From contig NZ_LMOI01000024.1 in NCBI RefSeq assembly GCF_001423525.1, positions 248,001-312,000 on the forward strand: 64,000 bases of DNA, in the 5' to 3' direction. Below are positions 50,230 through 59,200 of this stretch, piece after piece (within the stretch, counting starts at the first letter, position 1; each line of letters begins with the position of its first letter). The notes below the pieces were generated by a model, which worked only from the letters and a program-made list of their open reading frames with translations, did not search any database and was not told the DNA's origin. The translations under genes were made by a program, and so were the position numbers. Origin of the DNA: Arthrobacter sp. Leaf137 (GTDB lineage: Bacteria > Actinomycetota > Actinomycetes > Actinomycetales > Micrococcaceae).

Positions 50230-50844
50230 ATGAGCCGGATCATCTCAGGAGCGGCCGGCGGCACCCCACTGTCCTCCGTCCCGGGCTCGCTGACCCGCCC
50301 CACCACCGACCGCGTCAAGGAGGCACTCTTCTCCCGCCTCGATGCCTTCGGTGTCATCGCCGGAGCCCGCGTACTGGATCTGTACGCCGGGTCCGGTTCG
50401 CTGGGGGTTGAAAGCGGCAGCCGGGGAGCCGGCAGCGTGGACCTTGTCGAATCCGAGGCCAAGGCAAGCGCGGTGTGCCAGCGCAACGCGGACCTGATCA
50501 ACGGCGTTGTGGGCCGCAAGGCAGTAACCGTCCACCGGTCCAAGGTGGAGCCCTTCCTGGACCGCGCCGCGGAGTCGGCAGCGTGGGACCTGGTATTCCT
50601 GGACCCGCCCTACCCGCTCGACGAAGTGGCGCTTGCCGCGGTGCTGCGCAAACTCGCCGCTCATCTGGCGCCGTCCGCCGTCGTCGTCGTGGAACGGTCC
50701 TCCCGGTCGCCCGAACCGGAATGGCCCGCCGAACTGGAACGGTTCGCCGAGAAGAAGTACGGCGAGACCCGGCTCTGGTTTGCTGAGCCCTACGTGCCGG
50801 ACGCCATTGACAGCGATGACCTCCCGGCCGCTGCGGAGTCCTAG
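50230..50844 (+). CDS. rsmD: 16S rRNA (guanine(966)-N2)-methyltransferase
   Basis: RsmD (204 residues) methylates G966 of 16S rRNA using S-adenosylmethionine. The N-terminal MSRIISGAAGGTPLSSVPGS is characteristic. Motif I is VLDLYAGSGSLGVES, and the catalytic motif is FLDPPYPL. The C-terminal EKKYGETRLWF is typical. In actinobacteria it lies between recG and coaD, as here, although two minus-strand genes are inserted before coaD in this genome. Confidence 0.94.
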   Translation: MSRIISGAAGGTPLSSVPGSLTRPTTDRVKEALFSRLDAFGVIAGARVLDLYAGSGSLGVESGSRGAGSVDLVESEAKASAVCQRNADLINGVVGRKAVTVHRSKVEPFLDRAAESAAWDLVFLDPPYPLDEVALAAVLRKLAAHLAPSAVVVVERSSRSPEPEWPAELERFAEKKYGETRLWFAEPYVPDAIDSDDLPAAAES

Positions 50845-50889
50845 CAGCCACGATCGGCCTGGATGCCGCTGAGGTTCCGGGCCGACCCG

Positions 50890-51678
50890 TTATGGGGCCA
50901 GCTGGTCCAGGTCCACTCCCGCCAGTACCTTCGCCGGGTGGGGGCCGTGGGCCGTGAGCTGGGCGGTCCACTCCCGCGGCCAGGCCGCCTGGGTCCCGGC
51001 CAGGATGATGTTGCCCGGGTACCGGCCTTCGAACATGCCGTTTTCGGCGAAGGCCGCAACGTCCGCCATGGTCTCCTTCAGCGCCGCCACCTGGCTTCGG
51101 ACCAGGGTGAGCGCGGGCTCGTCTCCCACGTTGACCACCATCAGCCCCGAGGGTTCCAGCTTCGCCCGGACCTCGCTGTAGAAGTCGGCGCAGGCGATGT
51201 GCGCCGGCGCTTCCGGGCCGGAGAAGATGTCCAGGATGACGACGTCGAACGTGAGCTCCGGGTCAAGGTCACCGAGTGCCTGCCGGGCGTCGCCGATGAT
51301 GGCGTGCAGGTCCGTTCCCGCAGGCAGGGGCAATTCCCGCAGGACGAAATCCAGCAGCTCGCGCTCCAGCTCCACCGCGTACTGCACGGAGCCGGGCCGG
51401 GTCGCCTGTATATAACGGGCCAGGGTCAGCGCGCCCGCCCCGAGGTGCAGCGCCCGGACAGGCGCTCCGGCGGGGGCCGCCAGGTCAACCAGGTGGCCGA
51501 TCCGGCGAAGGTATTCGTAGAAGATGTCTTCGGGGTGGGACAGGTTCACATGCGACTGCTCTGCCCCGCCGATGCTGAGCACATAGCTGCCGTCGGTGAA
51601 CGCGTCCGGCTCGATGGTGGCGTGTTGGCCGGTGGCGCGGAGGAACCGGGAGGCGTGCCCGGGATTGCCTGCCGCCAT
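50890..51678 (-). CDS. Spermidine-synthase-like methyltransferase-fold protein
   Basis: This 262-residue protein has the polyamine synthase/methyltransferase fold: EQSHVNLSHPEDIFYEYLRR, the SAM-like nucleotide loop ALHLGAGALTLARYIQ, YAVELERELLDFVL, IIGDARQAL and VVILDIFSGPEAPAH. The canonical GGGDG loop and the catalytic Asp-Thr-Asp motif of true spermidine synthases are replaced, so aminopropyl transfer is unlikely. Its ATG overlaps the stop of the upstream aminotransferase (TGATG on the minus strand). The function is unknown. Confidence 0.82.
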   Translation of the reverse strand: MAAGNPGHASRFLRATGQHATIEPDAFTDGSYVLSIGGAEQSHVNLSHPEDIFYEYLRRIGHLVDLAAPAGAPVRALHLGAGALTLARYIQATRPGSVQYAVELERELLDFVLRELPLPAGTDLHAIIGDARQALGDLDPELTFDVVILDIFSGPEAPAHIACADFYSEVRAKLEPSGLMVVNVGDEPALTLVRSQVAALKETMADVAAFAENGMFEGRYPGNIILAGTQAAWPREWTAQLTAHGPHPAKVLAGVDLDQLAP

Positions 51679-52907
51679 CAGAGCCTGCTGCTCAGCGTGG
51701 CCAGCCGCCGGGCCGCCTCTTCGAGGACGTCCGCTTTCTTGCAGAAGGCGAAGCGGAGCAGGCTGCGCGTGCGTTCAGCTCCTTCAGGGTGGCAGAACAC
51801 CGGCACCGGGATCGCTGCCACCCCTACCAGCCCGGGCAGCCGCCGCGCGAGGTCCACCGAGTCGGTGATACCCAGCGGCGCCGTGTCGACGTTGACGAAG
51901 TAGGTGCCCTGCGGGGTGTAGACGTCGAAGCCGGCGGCGCGCAGCCCCTCACTGAGGATGTCGCGCTTGTGCTCAAGCGAGGCCGCGATTCCCTGGTAGA
52001 AACTGTCAGGGAGGCCCAGCCCTGCTGCTATGGCGGGCTGGAAGGGGGTGCCTGAGCTGTAGGTGAGGAACTGCTTGACGGTGCGTGCGGCGGCCACCAG
52101 CTCTTCGGGGCCGGTCAGCCAACCGATTTTCCAGCCCGTGAGGGAGAAGGTCTTTCCGGCAGAGGAGATGGTGATGGTCCGTTCGGCCGCACCGGGCAGG
52201 GACGCCACCGGGATGTGGCGGACGCCGAAGGTGAGGTGCTCATAAACCTCGTCGGTGATGATCAGCACGTCGTGCTTTTGTGCCAGGTCCACGATTTTCT
52301 GGAGCACCTCGCGGGGAAAAACGGCCCCGGTGGGGTTGTGCGGATTATTCAGCAGGACCGTGCGGGTCCGTTCGCTGAACGCGGCCTCAAGGGCAGCCAG
52401 GTCCGGCATGAAATCAGGCGCGAGCAGCGGCGCGGTGACATGCGTGGCGCCCGACAACCCGATCACTGCGCCGTACGAGTCGTAGAACGGTTCAAGGGTG
52501 AGGACTTCGTCTCCGGGCCCGGTAAAGGCCAGCAGCGATGCGGCGATGGCCTCGGTGGCGCCGGTGGTGACCAGGACCTCCGTGTCGGGGTCAGGGGTCA
52601 GCCCGTAGAAACGTTCCTGGTGGGCGGCCACCGCGGCACGCAGCTGGGGGATACCTTTGCCGGGTGCGTACTGGTTGGCGCCCGCTGCGATGGCGTTCCG
52701 GGCGGCGTCGAGGATTTCCTGTGGGCCGTCCTCGTCGGGGAAACCCTGGCCCAGGTTGATCGCCCCGGTGTGGACCGCGAGGTTGGTCATCTCCTCGAAG
52801 ATCGTGACGCCGAGGCCGCCGTCAGCAGCCAGGAGGTTGGCTCCAAGGGCGGTCCGCTGCCATGGAGCGGGGGCAGAAGGCGCGGAAAGTTCCCGTGACG
52901 CGTGCAT
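51678..52907 (-). CDS. PLP-dependent aminotransferase (class I/II)
   Basis: This 409-residue fold-type I aminotransferase has the substrate-site INLGQGFPDEDGP, YAPGKGIPQLRAAVA, NNPHNPTGAVFPRE, DEVYEHLTF, and the PLP Schiff-base lysine in SSAGKTFSLTGWKIGW. Overall it resembles kynurenine/methionine aminotransferases (YbdL/KAT-like), but the substrate cannot be fixed. The ATG giving MHASRELSAPS is supported by TACCAT 6 nt upstream, a leaderless arrangement. A longer upstream frame would run through coaD. It is divergent from coaD with only 43 nt between the start codons. Confidence 0.9.
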   Translation of the reverse strand: MHASRELSAPSAPAPWQRTALGANLLAADGGLGVTIFEEMTNLAVHTGAINLGQGFPDEDGPQEILDAARNAIAAGANQYAPGKGIPQLRAAVAAHQERFYGLTPDPDTEVLVTTGATEAIAASLLAFTGPGDEVLTLEPFYDSYGAVIGLSGATHVTAPLLAPDFMPDLAALEAAFSERTRTVLLNNPHNPTGAVFPREVLQKIVDLAQKHDVLIITDEVYEHLTFGVRHIPVASLPGAAERTITISSAGKTFSLTGWKIGWLTGPEELVAAARTVKQFLTYSSGTPFQPAIAAGLGLPDSFYQGIAASLEHKRDILSEGLRAAGFDVYTPQGTYFVNVDTAPLGITDSVDLARRLPGLVGVAAIPVPVFCHPEGAERTRSLLRFAFCKKADVLEEAARRLATLSSRL

Positions 52908-52913
52908 CCAGTC

Positions 52914-52919
52914 ATGGTA
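52914..52919 (-). promoter_or_regulatory. -10 element for the aminotransferase, leaderless-type
   Basis: TACCAT on the minus strand ends 6 nt before the ATG at 52907. Confidence 0.4.
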
Positions 52920-52938
52920 TCCCGGGCTTCGCATGGGG

Positions 52939-52944
52939 TAGGTT
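52939..52944 (+). promoter_or_regulatory. -10 element for coaD, leaderless-type
   Basis: TAGGTT ends 6 nt before the coaD ATG. Confidence 0.43.
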
Positions 52945-52950
52945 CGGAGC

Positions 52951-53451
52951 ATGAGACGAGCTGTCTGCCCCGGATCCTTTGATCCCATCCATAACGGCCA
53001 TCTCGAAGTCATTGCCCGCGCTGCCGGTCTCTTCGACGAAGTCATTGTGGCCATCTCCACCAACTACGCCAAGAAGTACCGGTTCAGCCTCGATGAGCGC
53101 CTCGAAATGGCGCGCGAAACCCTCGCGTCCCTCAAGGGAATCGTGGTGGAACCCGTAGGTGAGGGGCTGCTGGCTGAATACTGCCGGCAGCGGGGCGTCT
53201 CGGCCATCGTCAAGGGACTCAGGTCTTCCTCGGATTTTGATTATGAATTGCCCATGGCCACGATGAACAGGCAACTGAGCGGCGTGGAAACTGTCTTCCT
53301 GCCTGCGGAAGCGCACTACATCCACCTGTCGTCGACCCTCATCAAGGAGGTGGCCGGGCTGGGCGGCAACGTCTCCGAGTACGTTCCCAGGTCCGTGCTG
53401 CGGAGGCTGCTGGCGGGCGAGCCTTCGGCAAATCAGCAGCCCAGGCGGTAG
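52951..53451 (+). CDS. coaD: Phosphopantetheine adenylyltransferase
   Basis: CoaD (166 residues) adenylates 4'-phosphopantetheine to dephospho-CoA, the penultimate step of CoA synthesis. The nucleotidyltransferase signature is CPGSFDPIHNGHLEVI, with HxGH as HNGH, and the second ATP motif is HLSSTLIKEVA. KGLRSSSDFDYELPMATMN binds pantetheine. TAGGTT lies 6 nt before the ATG, so the mRNA is probably leaderless. Divergent from the aminotransferase gene. Confidence 0.96.
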   Translation: MRRAVCPGSFDPIHNGHLEVIARAAGLFDEVIVAISTNYAKKYRFSLDERLEMARETLASLKGIVVEPVGEGLLAEYCRQRGVSAIVKGLRSSSDFDYELPMATMNRQLSGVETVFLPAEAHYIHLSSTLIKEVAGLGGNVSEYVPRSVLRRLLAGEPSANQQPRR

Positions 53452-53486
53452 GCTGGTCCGGTACTTCGGCGGTATCGCCGGCCGGT

Positions 53487-53516
53487 TTGAGTCCCCGTGG
53501 CTCTTCAGGCTAAGAT
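53487..53516 (+). promoter_or_regulatory. Promoter of the DUF177-rpmF operon
   Basis: TTGAGT (53487-53492) and TAAGAT (53511-53516) are separated by 18 nt. A leader of about 27 nt with AGGAG (53540-53544) follows. Confidence 0.6.
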
Positions 53517-53549
53517 GGTACGTCGGTCATATGTTCAACAGGAGTTCTC

Positions 53550-54098
53550 ATTAAAAGAGATGCTGGTTCGCCCCTGGCGTTCGACGTCAAGGACCTCGGG
53601 CGCAGCCCGGGAAGCATGCGGACACTGAAGGAACATGTACCCGCACCTGGTGACCTTGGTGTGGCGCTCATTGGCGTTCAGGAAGGCTCGGATATCGGGC
53701 TGGACCTGAGGCTGGAGGCCGTACACGAAGGAATCCTGGTATCAGGAACCGTCAACGCCGGTGTAACCGGGGAATGCGGCCGATGCCTGGATCCCCTTGC
53801 GTATGACCTTGAGGTCAATGTGCAAGAACTTTTCTTCTACGAAGGTGTTGAGCTTTCTGACGGAGAAGAAGATGAAGAGCAACGTCGAGTCGAGCACGAT
53901 GTAATCGATCTTGAACCGGTGTTGCGGGACGCGGTTGTCACCAACCTGCCGTTCCAGCCGGTGTGCCGGGAAGACTGCCAGGGCCTTTGCTCCGAATGCG
54001 GAGCACGCCTGGAAGACGAGCCGGGGCACCACCACGAGGTCTTGGATCCTCGCTGGGCTGCCCTAGCTGATATGGCTAAGCCTGACCGGCAAAATTGA
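53550..54098 (+). CDS. DUF177 (YceD-like) protein, probable AUU start
   Basis: This protein of about 182 residues is the DUF177 member encoded just before rpmF in most bacteria and is linked to 23S rRNA or ribosome metabolism. Cys pairs in ECGRCLDPL and CREDCQGLCSECGARLE form the putative metal site, with an acidic segment between them. The first ATG (53616) would remove a plausible conserved N-terminus, FDVKDLGRSPGS. The reading frame instead runs back to an ATT at 53550, which lies 5 nt after a good AGGAG site. No in-frame ATG, GTG or TTG lies between them. AUU initiation is therefore inferred. Confidence 0.82.
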   Translation: MKRDAGSPLAFDVKDLGRSPGSMRTLKEHVPAPGDLGVALIGVQEGSDIGLDLRLEAVHEGILVSGTVNAGVTGECGRCLDPLAYDLEVNVQELFFYEGVELSDGEEDEEQRRVEHDVIDLEPVLRDAVVTNLPFQPVCREDCQGLCSECGARLEDEPGHHHEVLDPRWAALADMAKPDRQN

Positions 54099-54134
54099 TT
54101 TGTACGTGTTTGTCTAGAGAGAAATGAGTTAGCC

Positions 54135-54338
54135 GTGGCTGTTCCCAAGCGGAAAATGTCTCGCTCGAATACCCGCGCCCGCCGCTCGCAGTGGAAGGCG
54201 ACCGCCCCCCACCTGGTGAAGACCGTTGAAAACGGCCAGGTCACCTACAGCCTGCCGCACCAGGCTAAGGTCGTTACCGACTCTGCTGGCACTGCGCTGT
54301 TCCTTGAGTACAAGGGCCGCAAGGTCGCTGACGTCTAA
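54135..54338 (+). CDS. rpmF: 50S ribosomal protein L32
   Basis: L32 (67 residues) is recognised by the N-terminal AVPKRKMSRSNTRARRSQWK. It is the Zn-free variant, as the CxxC pairs of the zinc-binding type are absent. GTG start. It lies 36 nt after the DUF177 gene, the usual order, and 20 nt before rnc. Confidence 0.96.
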   Translation: MAVPKRKMSRSNTRARRSQWKATAPHLVKTVENGQVTYSLPHQAKVVTDSAGTALFLEYKGRKVADV

Positions 54339-54358
54339 TCGGCCGCTCAGGCTGACTG

Positions 54359-55093
54359 ATGTCTTCAACTGAAGAGCTTCTGAAGCGTCTCGGCGTCACT
54401 ATTGACGCCGGGACGCTTCGTCTTGCGCTCACACACCGTTCCTACGCCTACGAAAACGGCGGGATCCCCACCAACGAGCGGCTGGAATTCCTGGGTGATT
54501 CAATCCTGGGCTTCTCGGTCACGGATTCCCTGTACAGGGACAATCCGGATCTCCCCGAAGGCGAGCTGGCCAAGCGGCGTTCGGCCGTGGTCAGCACACG
54601 GGCGCTTGCCAACATCGGGCGGAGCCTTGGCATCGGCGAGTTCATCTACCTGGGACAGGGCGAGAAACTCACGGAGGGGAAAAACAAAGCCTCCATCCTC
54701 GCTGACACCATGGAAGCGCTGATCGGTGCCACCTACGTCTCCAACGACATTGAGACCGCGCGCCAGCTGGTCATGCGTTTGATCGGGCCCCTGCTCAAGG
54801 ATGCCGCCGTGCTGGGCGCCGGAACTGACTGGAAGACCAGCATCCAGGAACTTGCGGCAAGCCGGCAGCTTGGAACCATCCACTATGCAGTGGAGGGCGC
54901 GGGGCCGGACCACGCACGCACCTTCAGCGCTGTCCTGAATATCGGCGGGAAGCCCTACGGTAAGGGCACCGGCCATTCCAAGAAGGAAGCGGAGCAGGAA
55001 GCTGCGTCGGATGCGTGGCGCGTCCTGTCCGGACCGGGTGCCGCCGACGGCGCCGGCGCCGGCAAGTCCTCCGGTTCCATCGCCGCCAAGTAG
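54359..55093 (+). CDS. rnc: Ribonuclease III
   Basis: RNase III (244 residues) cleaves double-stranded RNA in rRNA and mRNA processing. The catalytic signature is NERLEFLGDSILGF with the conserved acidic residues, and the second set is in ILADTMEALIGATYV. A dsRNA-binding domain covers about residues 160-230 (DWKTSIQELAASRQLG, GKGTGHSKKEAEQEAASDAW). A short Gly/Ala/Ser tail ends the protein. ATG start. mutM follows after 6 nt. Confidence 0.96.
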   Translation: MSSTEELLKRLGVTIDAGTLRLALTHRSYAYENGGIPTNERLEFLGDSILGFSVTDSLYRDNPDLPEGELAKRRSAVVSTRALANIGRSLGIGEFIYLGQGEKLTEGKNKASILADTMEALIGATYVSNDIETARQLVMRLIGPLLKDAAVLGAGTDWKTSIQELAASRQLGTIHYAVEGAGPDHARTFSAVLNIGGKPYGKGTGHSKKEAEQEAASDAWRVLSGPGAADGAGAGKSSGSIAAK

Positions 55094-55099
55094 GCTCCC

Positions 55100-56071
55100 G
55101 TGCCTGAACTGCCCGAGGTGGAGGTGGTCCGCCGCGGCCTGGTGCGCTGGGTGCGCGGCAGGACCATTGAGTCCGTCGATGTCCTGGACCCCCGCTCCAT
55201 CCGCCGTCACGCCCTGGGCGTGGAGGATTTCATCGGCAACCTGCAGGGTGCCACAGTGTCCGACGTTGTCCGGCGCGGCAAATTCCTCTGGCTCCCGTTA
55301 AGCGATGGCTCGGCACACCAGCGCGCGGCAGGCAACGGACACACCCCACCGCCGGGGGTGGCGCTGATGGCCCACCTTGGCATGAGCGGGCAGCTGCTCA
55401 TGCAGGGTGCGGACGTCCCGGACGAAAAGCACCTGAAAGTCCGGCTCCATCTCAGCCCCAGCGGCGGCATGCCTGCTCAGTTGCGGTTCGTGGACCAGCG
55501 CATTTTCGGCGGGCTCTTCGTCACCGCTTTGGTTCCCACCGACGACGGCGGACCCGGCGGCCTCGCGGAGTCGCCCCTTCCGCTGATCGCCGAAGAAGCC
55601 TCCCATATTGCCCGGGATCCACTGGACCCAGCCTTCTCGTTCGACCTTTTCTACCAGCGCCTGCGTGCACGGAAGACCGGGTTGAAGCGGGCGCTCCTGG
55701 ACCAGGGGCTGGTTTCGGGCATCGGGAACATCTACGCCGATGAGGCTCTCTGGCGTGCGCGGCTGCACTACGCGCGGCCCACCGACAAGCTGCGGCGGGC
55801 TGACGCCTTCCGTCTCATCGAAAGCGCCCGTGAGGTCATGCTCGATGCCTTGGCCGCCGGCGGAACCAGCTTCGATTCCCTGTACGTGAACGTCAACGGC
55901 GCCTCCGGATATTTTGACCGGTCCCTTAACGCCTACGGGCGGGAAGGCGAGCCCTGCAAACGATGCGCGGCTGCAGGAATCCACGCCACCATCCGGCGTG
56001 AACAGTTCATGAACCGGTCCTCCCACACGTGCCCCGTGTGCCAGCCGCGCCCCCGCAACGGACGTTGGTAG
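55100..56071 (+). CDS. mutM: Formamidopyrimidine-DNA glycosylase
   Basis: MutM/Fpg (323 residues) removes 8-oxoguanine and ring-opened purines. The N-terminal PELPEVEVVRRGL contains the catalytic Pro and Glu, exposed after Met removal. RRGKFLWLPL holds the conserved Lys, and QGLVSGIGNIYADEALW is the helix-two-turn-helix. The C-terminal zinc finger is CKRCAAAGIHATIRR followed by THTCPVCQ-like sequence. It is somewhat longer than E. coli Fpg because of a loop near residues 70-90. GTG start, 6 nt after rnc, so coupled. Confidence 0.96.
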   Translation: MPELPEVEVVRRGLVRWVRGRTIESVDVLDPRSIRRHALGVEDFIGNLQGATVSDVVRRGKFLWLPLSDGSAHQRAAGNGHTPPPGVALMAHLGMSGQLLMQGADVPDEKHLKVRLHLSPSGGMPAQLRFVDQRIFGGLFVTALVPTDDGGPGGLAESPLPLIAEEASHIARDPLDPAFSFDLFYQRLRARKTGLKRALLDQGLVSGIGNIYADEALWRARLHYARPTDKLRRADAFRLIESAREVMLDALAAGGTSFDSLYVNVNGASGYFDRSLNAYGREGEPCKRCAAAGIHATIRREQFMNRSSHTCPVCQPRPRNGRW

Positions 56072-56169
56072 CGCACGCGCATCCAACCCTGACAGTTTCG
56101 GGCCGGCCCCCGGAGCTCCAGAGGACCCGACTGGCGGCTCCGGATCCGCGACTTTCGGCGGCAACCCGG

Positions 56170-56175
56170 TAGATT
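56170..56175 (+). promoter_or_regulatory. Possible -10 element for smc
   Basis: TAGATT lies 49 nt before the smc start, within the 153-nt gap after mutM. No clear -35 is seen. Confidence 0.3.
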
Positions 56176-56224
56176 TAGGACCGCCAAGCAGCCGCCCAGC
56201 CCCGCCCAGGAGAACCGAAAAGCC

Positions 56225-59200
56225 TTGCACCTTAAAAGCCTGACCGTCCGGGGGTTCAAGTCCTTTGCCTCCGCCACCACCTTCGACTTCGAACCGGGAG
56301 TCACTGCCGTGGTGGGCCCCAACGGCTCCGGCAAGTCCAATGTGGTGGACGCCCTGGCCTGGGTGATGGGGGAGCAGGGCGCCAAGACACTGCGCGGCGG
56401 CAAAATGGAGGACGTCATCTTCGCCGGCACCTCCGGCCGTCCTCCGCTGGGACGGGCACACGTGTCGCTGACCATCGATAACACTGACGGCGCGCTGCCC
56501 ATTGAGTACAGCGAAGTCACCATCTCCCGGACTCTGTTCCGCACGGGAGGCTCGGAGTACGCCATCAACGGTGCCGGCTGCCGCCTCCTCGACATCCAGG
56601 AACTGCTCTCCGATTCCGGCATGGGCCGGGAAATGCATGTCATCGTGGGCCAGGGCCAGCTGGACCGCGTCCTGCACGCCACCCCGGAGGACCGCCGGGG
56701 CTTCATCGAAGAAGCTGCCGGCATCCTCAAACACCGCCGGCGCAAGGAACGGACGGTGCGCAAACTCGAGGCGATGCAGGCGAACCTGCAGCGTCTCACG
56801 GACCTGACCGGCGAGATCCGCCGCCAGCTCACGCCGCTGGGCAAGCAAGCCGAGGTGGCACGCCGCGCCCAGCGTGTCCAGTTCGACGTCCGGGATGCCC
56901 GCGCCCGCCTGCTGGCCGATGACCTGGTGCAGCTCCAACAGGTCCTGGAGCAGGACGTCGCCGACGAAGCCGCGCTGAAGGAACGGCGAACCATCGTGGG
57001 GCAGGAACTGGAGTCCGGGCGCCGGCAACAGGCTGCCCTGGAGCAGCTCGCAGCAGAGGCAACGCCGCGACTCAACGCGGCCCGGGACACGTGGTACCGG
57101 CTGACCGCAGCACGGGAGCGGCTCCGTTCCCTCGGATCGCTGGCCCAGGAACGGAGCCGGGTGCTCGGCTCCGTTGACGACGCACCGTCCGGGGGCCGGG
57201 ACCCCGAGCAGCTTGAACGGCAGGCAGCGCGCGTTGGCAGCGAACTCGCCGGACTTGAGCAGTCACTCGCGGCCCGGCGGACGGCCCTGGAAGCAGCAAC
57301 AGCGGCCAAGGCGGAAGCGGAGCGTGCGGCGCAGGCCGAAGACCAGCGACTCACCGCTGAACTGCGGGCGGTCGCCGACCGCAGGGAAGGACTGGCGCGC
57401 CTCGCGGGCCAGGTTGGTGCTGCCCGTTCCCGGGTGGAGTCCGCCCAGGCAGAGCTCGGCAGGCTGCGCGAGTCGCTGTCCGCGGGTGCCGGGCGGCGTG
57501 CCCGGGCACAGGAAGAATTCACCGCCCTGGAAAACCAGGTGGCGGGCGTGGAGGAAGGCGAAGAATCCCTCGACGCAGAATACGAGGCCGCCAGCGAAAC
57601 GCTGGATACCGTGCTGCAGGAAATCTCGGACCTCAAATCAGAAGTCAACGAGGGCATCCGCCGGCGCGATGCCCTCGCAGCCCGCCTCGAGGCCCTGAAG
57701 CTCGGCCTGGAGCGGAAGGACGCAGCCAGGCACGTCCTGCAGTCCGGGCTGGGCGGGGTCCAGGGCGCCCTCGCCGGCGAGCTGCGGGTGCGGGCCGGTT
57801 ATGAAACCGCCATCGCCGCCGCACTCGGGGAAGCCTCCGAGGCGCTTCTCGTCGAGGACCCGTCCACCGCCGAGTCCGTCTTGCAGATGCTCAAGGACGA
57901 CGACGCAGGCCGGGCCTCTCTGCTGCTGGCCCCCGCGGGCGGACGGCACGAAGACCTCCCAGCGGCCCCGGCACTCCCGCCAGGTGCGCTTTTGGCGGCC
58001 GGTCTCGTGGACACCGCCGACGCCTACACCCCGCTGGTGCGGCACCTGCTGTGCCGCACCGCCGTCGTACCCGACATCCGGGCCGCCGCGGCCCTCGTGG
58101 CGGAACAGCCCGGCCTGACAGCCGTTACCCACGCGGGGGACGTGTTCACCGCCGTGTCCGTCACAGGAGGTTCGGCGAAGGCGCCGTCACTCCTGGAAGT
58201 CCAGGCCGCCGTGGACGACGCCGACAGGGAGCTTGGGCAGGTAACCGCGGCCCTGGAGCGCAACAGGTTCGCCCTGGCCGGGGCCGAGGCGAAGCGCGCC
58301 GGAGCGCAGGAAAAGGCGGACGCAGCCCTGGAGAGGTTGCACGAGTCCGATGCGCGGCTGGCAGCAGTAGCTGAGCGGCTGGGACACCTCAACTCAGTAC
58401 TGCGCAGCGCAGTGGGCGAAAGCGACCGGCTCGCGGCCTCGCTGGCCCGTGCCGAGGCCAACGTGGAGTCCGAGGAGCAGGCGCTCGCGGCCATCACCGC
58501 CCGGCTTGCCGCGGCCCAGGAGGTGCCGCTTGAGCAGGAACCATCAACGGCGGAGCGTGATGCCCTCGCGAAGGCTGCCTCGGCCGCCCGTTCTGCCGAG
58601 GTGGAGGCCCGGTTGTCACTGCGGAGCACCGAGGAGCAGGTGGCGGCCACACGCAACCGCGTTGCCTCACTGGAACGTGCTGCCGCCGCTGAACGGCGTG
58701 CCCGCGAGGAGGCAGCCGAAAGGGCACGCCGCCGGCGCATCGAGGCCCGTCGGGCCGCCGCCGTCCGGGCCGCAGTGGACTCGGCACTGGACTTCGTGGA
58801 CGTGTCCGTCGATGTGGCGCGGCACGCGCGTGACGTGGCGGAGGAAGACCGCGAACGCCGGGACCGGGAGCTGCAGGAACTCCGCGCCGCGAACGAGCTG
58901 CTGGCAAAGGAGCTTGCCGAACTTACCGACAACGTCCACCGTGACGAGCTCGCCAGGGCCCAGCAGCGCGCCCGCATCGAAGCACTGGAAACGCGGTCTG
59001 TCGATGAACTCGGGATCACCCCTGACGCGCTGGTGGCCGAGTTTGGCCCCCACGTTGCAGTTCCGGTTCCCGCGGGGGAGACGGGCGACAAGTGGGCTGC
59101 CCTCCGTGCGCCGGTGGACGAATCCGGTGAAGCCATCGTCGAAGGCGTGCCGTTTGTCAGGGCTGAACAGGAGAAACGCCTCCGGAAGGCCGAACGCGAC

